64,000 nt of DNA, from assembly GCA_026545765.1 (NCBI GenBank), contig JAIFAC010000252.1:1-64000 (forward strand), given 5' to 3'. This DNA is from Plantago major (taxonomy: Eukaryota; Streptophyta; Magnoliopsida; Lamiales; Plantaginaceae). Under the pieces are notes generated by a model. That model was not told where the DNA came from, did no database searches, and saw only the letters and a list, made by a program, of their open reading frames with translations. Of this stretch, positions 58,447 to 64,000 are shown piece after piece; the stretch's first letter is position 1; every line of letters starts with the position of its first letter. A program made the position numbers and the translations under genes.

Positions 58447-60066
58447 TGTTGGTCCAGATAACGGCAAAGTAAAAGACTCGTTTAACAATTGCCGATAAAA
58501 CAGTTTCTCAGATATATGTGAAGATATCTGATACTTATAATCAGAGAGCGGAAGACTTTTCTGTGATAAGTGCATGTGCTCAGCAAGATATAATGTGTTT
58601 AAATACTTAGCAGGATAAAGAGAAGAATAAGTAAATTGCTGAAAAAAGTAAATAACATGTCTTTTTATAGTGGTATCTGAAGGTGGCGTAATCCTTCAAC
58701 TAATCCACTTCGGAGTTTCTTAGAACTAGAATCCACTAAGGCAGATAATTGAGTTCACCTTACAAATATCTTCTCTCGATTCCTAAATGCACTAGGTTCC
58801 CAACCAAGTGTTCCCCCTGAGTTATTCCCCGGCTCCCAGCTAAGTACTTCTTATACTAAGAAACATTTGAGTTGTTCCTTAGTTTGCCAAACTAAGTACT
58901 TCCTATGCTTAGTAACCTTTAAGTTATTCCTTAGTTTCCCAAACTAAGTACTTCCTGTACTCCACACCGTGTATGGTGTTGGTTATGATGGTTTGTCAGG
59001 CGAGTAGTCTTAATAACTTTTTCAGTTATGTAGGAAAACTCTATAGAACAAGGATCACTTAACACACTTCACAATGTGTGGTGATATGTTCTTTACTGAC
59101 CCAAGTCTATGATAAATTTTCTTGAGAATGAATCTCAGATACTTGAACTGTTGATTCAACTCCTTCACAGATAGCAATGCTTGTCAAGGATCAGGACACT
59201 TAGAACTTTCGTGCTACTTAGAATTCAAGAGCTTAGTCGCAACTGTAAGCTAAAGAGTAAGTAGGCAGAAGACTTGTATGCTTGAGAGAAAGATACCACT
59301 AGTTGTATTATCAGAGAAGCTTGGTATTTTCAGTGTAAGTTCAAAGTGTGTTTTCAAGCATTCTAACTGTTGATATTTATAGTTGAATTTGAAGCCGTTT
59401 GAATAGTATCTGTTAGGCTCAATTCAAATTCAAACTATTGATATCTGAAAATAGTACTGCAGAAGACATTGTCTCTTTTCAGAGATTTCCTCTTTTGTTC
59501 AGATGTCTCTGTCTGCGCATTTATTGCACTTGTACTATTTTTGTCCCGCAGTGCCAACGGAACTATGCACGCTTTCTGAAGCATTGCATGTCCTTTTCAA
59601 GATACTCTCACATCTCCAGATACTTTATCAAAGCATTGTTTCCTGGAAACAAGGTTTTGTCCATGGTATCTGAGTGTAGGTATTTATGGACACTCTTCTT
59701 CGTTCAGAAACCTTGTGTTCTTAGATATCTTTTGCGAAACTTGTTTGCTGAAAAACATTTGTTTCTTCAAGATATCTAGACATAGGTATCTGATGAAAGC
59801 AATTTCCTTCGTCTTCAGTAATCTTGTGCAGTCTTCAAATCTTCAAATCTGTTGAACTCTTATGCCGGATGCCTTCTTCTTGGTCTTCTTCAAAGATATA
59901 AAAATTACATTCAGAGACCTAACATCCTATACAAGATTGCTAGATTAACATACTTAGTGATTTTCCTCGTTTACAGTGTTCAAGTGAACCAAGATTACTA
60001 AGCACCTTTCTGAGCTAAGATAAGTCATTAGGTTGCTGATCAAAATCTTAACAGATATCCCTAACA
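58447..60066 (-). repeat. LTR I, 3' LTR of E7 (1620 bp)
   Basis: The plus strand begins TGTTGGTCCAGATAACGG and ends TCCCTAACA, the reverse complement of the family's CCGTTATCTGGACCAACA terminus and TGTTAGGGA start. The TATA box (TATAAATA on the minus strand) is at 59374-59381. It includes the segment deleted in LTR H. Confidence 0.92.
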
Positions 60067-60461
60067 AATTTCCCCATTTTTATCAGTCAACGATGACTAT
60101 CTTTAAAACCTATTACAACTTGGAAGAGGGAACAATCCAACACTTAATCATTTCTTATGATCTTCTCAATTCATTTAATTAAGTGCAGAAAGTAAACATC
60201 AACCAAATCACAAGGTGTGATCTTTGCTGACAAATTATCTTTTTATAGATTCATATCTGAGAGTAGGTTCATCAGATATGTTACATGGAAAGTTCATAGA
60301 TAACTTAATAAATTAAACACATTTCATTACAATCAGCAAGATACAAAATACATAGTTGAATTAGGACAACAGGAGTAACCAAGCTCCAAGTAAACATCCA
60401 AAATGACTAGTCTTCAAGTCTTCAAAAAATATCTTCAAGATTTCAGTAGCAGATCTATGGA
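60067..60461 (-). other. E7 3' UTR and polypurine tract
   Basis: Minus-strand AAAAATGGGGAAATT abuts the LTR start (60067-60081). The rest matches the 3' UTR of E6. Confidence 0.75.
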
Positions 60462-63400
60462 TCAATTAGCAAATTCCCTATCCCCAAACCTTTTGATATC
60501 ATCTGAGTAGTCATAGAGCAAGGTCCTGACTATCATCTCAGTGTTTCTGGCAAATCCACATACTTCCTTGTAGGTTTTGGTGGGATTCTTCTTGGCAAAG
60601 TGTTTGACCCACAGATACTTTCCCCATTTCCAGAAATGCTCAATTCTGATATCTGATAGCTTGAAGTATTCATATATGATCCTCAGATATCTTATGTCAC
60701 CCTTGTATTGCTCTTGAGTCATGTAAAAAGACTCATAGGGTTCCTGACAAGTCTTGCTCTTGTGCTGTTCCGATGATGTTGGGAATTACGCACATCATAA
60801 AGCTTTCATAAGGACATTCATCAGAGAGATCCTTCTTCATGGCTTCTATTCTCTTGATCACTTCAAAATCCAACCAATATTTGATATGATTGGTGTTGAT
60901 CAAGGTAGGCTTGTCTTTTCTCCATGCCATGAGCTGTTGATGGATGGGTACTGGAAATCCCTTCTCATTTACAAGCAAGTTCTTGAGTTCCAGTATCCAA
61001 TTGGCATTTTTCTGTTGGATGCACCTGTAGGAGGAATGTTCATCAGTCTTCACATACTCAATTCTGGCATCCTCTGGCGTGAGTGGAAGTTGAAGTTTTC
61101 TTTGTTCAGCTCTTAGCCTGTTCCTCCTTTGTCTTGAATTCTCCCTTGGGGGATTGCTTGAAGAACCACCCTGGTTAGGCTTGGTATTTCCAGAGGGTGT
61201 TTTGGCTGCCAATTGCTTTGCAGCAATAGGCTCAGATAGGCTATCATCCCTTTTTCTTTTCATGTGTAGAGGAGCTTCATCTTCATCAGTCTCTTCATCA
61301 TCATCAATGTTAATCTTTGTGGGAGATCTGCCGCCTTCTTTATTGCCCTGGGATTTGATTTGGCCTTCTTCTTCTTCTTCTTCTTTAGAAGACTCTTCAA
61401 TCCCTTTTACTTGTCTTCTCCATGGGGACTTGGTTCCCTTTGGAGGTCTCTGTGATCTGGCCCTTGTTGTCATTCCTTGTTCAGGAATCTACTGAGTTGT
61501 TGCTACTATCTGAGTAGCAGCTTGACTGAAAGAGGGCTCATTTATTCTGAGAGGTGGTTGTTCAGTTTTTCTTTTGTTTCCTCTTCCTCTTCCTCTCTAA
61601 GCACCTTGAGATCCTTCCCCCTTAGTCATTTTTGACTGACTAAGAATCACAAAAGATTCTGAGAGGGAGTCAAAGTTGCCTTGCAGATAGTTATGGCAAT
61701 GACAGTTTACGAAGATCAGCCTTGAGCTCCTGATTTTGTTTAATAAGACCATTGTCCTTATCAGTAAGCTCTGCTAGTGGGCCTAGTATGGCATCTGCTT
61801 TTCCAGCAGTGTAACTAGCCTCTTCAATGGATTTTACAGCCAAGTTATTGTCATCATTCCTATCCATGCCTAGGTCTTTCTGAGCAATGACCAGACTAGT
61901 ATGGCATATGCTTTTCCAGCAGTGTAACTAGCCTCTTCAATGGCTCAGTGAATTTCTTCATCTCTGTAGGGATTGATGCAATGGCTTCTTCATTCTGAGA
62001 AGACAACTCCTTGTTTAATTTAGCCAGTACTTGGTATCTGTCCAAGTATTCATTGGAGTTGACATTTGGCAGCTCGTTGAAAATTTCAGGAGCAATCAGA
62101 TTCCTATTCAAATGAGACACCACCAAGTGCTCATCTCGGTGTTCTGCCAATTTCTTATCTTCTTCATCATCTGAGTCATCAGCCCAGTGATCTTCATCCT
62201 CTTGGGCATTTTCATCAATATTTTCTAGCCCAGCAACCATCTCAGAGATGGGCTTCTTTCCTTTTAGTGAGGAGGATGGTACGTTTTTTGGTAATGTAGC
62301 CTTAACATCATGCTTGTCTTCAGATACTTGCTCAGTATCTAATTCTTCAACAATTGCCTGAACAGCAAGCTGGAGTTCTTTCATTTCAGCATAAGCTTCC
62401 ATTTCCTTGATGGTTTGATCTTCAAACTTTTGGAGCTTTGCTTTAGATTCGGCTATCTTTTCTTCCAGTTGAAGATTTAGCTATTGTTCTTCTTCCAACA
62501 ATTGTTTGAGTTGAGCAACTCTGGCTTGTGTATCCAATATTTTCTGAGTGTTGTCCTCAGAGTGCTCAACTACTTGTTCAGTATTTTCTTTTTGTTGGGG
62601 AAATGGATGGGTAGCTTTCTGAGGAGATGGAGGAGGGGATTTCTGTGATGTCCTCTCAGTGAGCTTTTCAGCAGCTGAGGCATTAGTTCCTTGTGCAATC
62701 CCTTCTGTCCCTGGTGCAGGGGCATCATCATCATCCTTCTTATCATCCTCATCCTTGTGATGGTCAGAAGGAGGTTCTTCATAATCATTCTCATCAGTTT
62801 CCTTCTCTTCTTCATCTTTAGAGACCAGATTGATCACTTCTGGAATAGTGACCATTTGCCCATTAACTTCCTCTTGCCCAGAGGGTATTAACTGTAGTGT
62901 CTGGGGCAAAATAGGCTTGAATGTCATCTGCATTCTGGTCTGACCATCAGCTTAGTTAAAGGCTTGAATAAGCTTTCTAGCCACTTCCTTGACAAAATCC
63001 TTATGCATTAATGTTCCAAAGGAATATTGTTCAGTGGGGAACATGGCATGGACATAGTTTTCCAAGTCAAGGGCTCGTGCTCTCCTTATGTGGTGATCAG
63101 TCACCTTTATGATCTCAGATAGACCGGAGCATTGAAGCTTTTGCCATCTCTTGAAGCATTTTAGGTGCTTTGGCAAAGTGTGTTCCTTGAAGAAAGGAAG
63201 TAGGTCATCTTTCTCATCAACAAGGACCTTAGTGGCACTTGTTTGAGCCTGAAAGAATGAGTTCTGAATTAGTTTCAAAACTTTAGTAGATATTTGGGCT
63301 TTAGAGTAGAAAGGTATCTGAGTTACCTGTGTGACAGGCTCAGATGACTTGACTACTGAGGTTCCAGGTGCCTAAGATATCTAGATATGAGGAGGAGACT

Positions 63401-64000
63401 GGGAAGTCTGATCCCCAGTGATCTTTCTTGCTGCTTGAACCTGAGATTAAAAACATAACACTTAGAAAATTTGAGAAAGAAAACTACGTTAGACAATTTC
63501 AGATATCTGAGAAGTTAATTACCTCCACAATAGGAGGCTCAGATACTTGTCTCTCAGAGACTTGTGCAGTCTCTGGAAGTTTTTCTTGTGATGAAAGTTT
63601 GATGCCTCATCAATTTTCATTGGCTGCGGGGATTGAGTGGGCAATTCCCCATCAACTTCTACTTCTTTTTGAACCTGTAAGTAGAAAGTGTTAGTTTGAG
63701 AAAAATGATCAGAGATTTATCTTTGAAGATTATAGGTATCTGAATGAAATACCTTCTCTGCAGAAGGTTCAGATACTTGTTTCTAAGAGACCTTGGAAGT
63801 CTCTGGATTCTTCTCTAAAGAGATAGACTTTTCAGTCTCTCCATTTTTCTTCACAGTTGGAGCCTATTAGAAACATACACTTAGGAATATTAGTCAAGTT
63901 TATAAAGCACATATATGAGATGTTATATCTTAAGGAACTATCTACTACCTGTGAGACAGGCTCTTGTTCCTTAAGTGGTGAGGCTATGGAAGCCTCCTTC
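60462..64000 (-). pseudogene. E7 third ORF ('env-like'), partial, intron-containing
   Basis: From upstream to downstream on the minus strand: small exons and four introns (63948-63249), the LLPFF..HTLPKHLKCFKRWQKL domain (63240-62955), an acidic frame (62933-62481, with DEEEKETDENDYEEPPSDHH and a KKDDDD run), and a coiled-coil frame (62402-61896) ended by a displaced duplication. Next come the acidic/basic frame with NLS-like KRKRDD (61473-60733) and the C-terminal domain (60722-60462, QEQYKGDIRYLRIIYEYFKLSDIRIEHFWKWGKYLWVKHFAKK). Only a few shifts separate these frames, so E7 is the best guide to the C-terminal half of this protein. Function unknown. Its N terminus is outside the window. Confidence 0.8.
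63249..63948 (-). other. Introns of the E7 third ORF (four)
   Basis: On the minus strand: 63948-63864 (CAG/GTAG...CTAATAG/GCT), 63752-63675 (AAG/GTATTT...CTTACAG/GTT), 63522-63441 (GAG/GTAATT...TCTCAG/GTT) and 63326-63249 (CAG/GTAACT...CTTTCAG/GCT). Lengths are 85, 78, 82 and 78 bp. The exons between them are 111, 152 and 114 nt; two of the three are exact multiples of three. Confidence 0.7.

Larger units (their letters stand above)
58447..64000 (-). mobile_element. E7: Sirevirus-type element on the minus strand (3' part)
   Basis: Read on the minus strand: third ORF with introns (from beyond 64000 to 60462), 3' UTR, polypurine tract and 3' LTR (60066-58447). It interrupts LTR H of E6, so it inserted after E6. 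The predicted target duplication is CACAC (58442-58446). Sequence quality is high and the third ORF is the least damaged in its C-terminal half. Confidence 0.9.

Noticed and set aside
61154..61495. 113-residue plus-strand frame with Ser run
   Set aside because: Antisense to the acidic block of the E7 third ORF.

Overview
The window is plant nuclear DNA. It has one spliceosomal-intron gene of clear plant type (a mitochondrial phosphate carrier, PHT3;1/MPT3-like) set in a large stack of Ty1/copia LTR retrotransposons. These carry the order LTR - PBS for initiator tRNA-Met - gag (CCHC knuckle) - protease/integrase/RT/RNase H - a third, non-pol ORF - polypurine tract - LTR. That is the layout of the Sirevirus (SIRE/Maximus) lineage, whose third ORF is conventionally called 'env-like'. 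The genus cannot be read from the sequence; a dicot is likely.

Layout. 1-529: unassigned. 530-4053: 3' end of element E1 (third-ORF remnant, 3' UTR, LTR). 4054-22197: an older element E2, seen only from the middle of its third ORF to its 3' LTR and split by a complete nested element E3 (4685-18005, 5-bp target duplication GTGAC) and by a solo LTR (18483-19888). 22198-23900: AT-rich spacer with a 29-bp inverted repeat. 24038-26723: the phosphate carrier gene, six exons, with a frameshift in exon 4 and a tandem-repeat-filled first intron. 26724-30853: spacer with two Stowaway-like MITEs, a 5'-truncated LINE with a 14-bp target duplication, a 100-bp (AT)n tract and a truncated unrelated LTR. 30854-43303: element E5 lacking its 3' end. 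43304-43777: foreign fragment with CTCACCGCGGTGAG palindromes. 43778-58446: element E6, the best-preserved copy on the + strand. 58447-64000: element E7 on the - strand, inserted into the 3' LTR of E6 and running off the window.

All retrotransposon genes here are broken by frameshifts and stops. Two things stand out. First, the third ORF of E5, E6 and E7 holds a series of short (78-90 bp) GT-AG introns separating small, mostly phase-0 exons that look like copies of one module, and it is preceded by its own conserved TATA element. This suggests a separately transcribed, spliced gene rather than a classic envelope; its protein shows basic (nuclear-signal-like), acidic and coiled-coil segments and no membrane segment I can see. 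Second, E1, E2, E3 and parts of E5 show a patchy, motif-specific corruption (CAGA to CGTA, CTG to CG/CCG) that looks like an unpolished long-read error at CHG sites and probably creates many of the apparent frameshifts.

Coordinates of exons, LTRs and target duplications were read directly. Boundaries of degraded gag/pol/third-ORF remnants are approximate.
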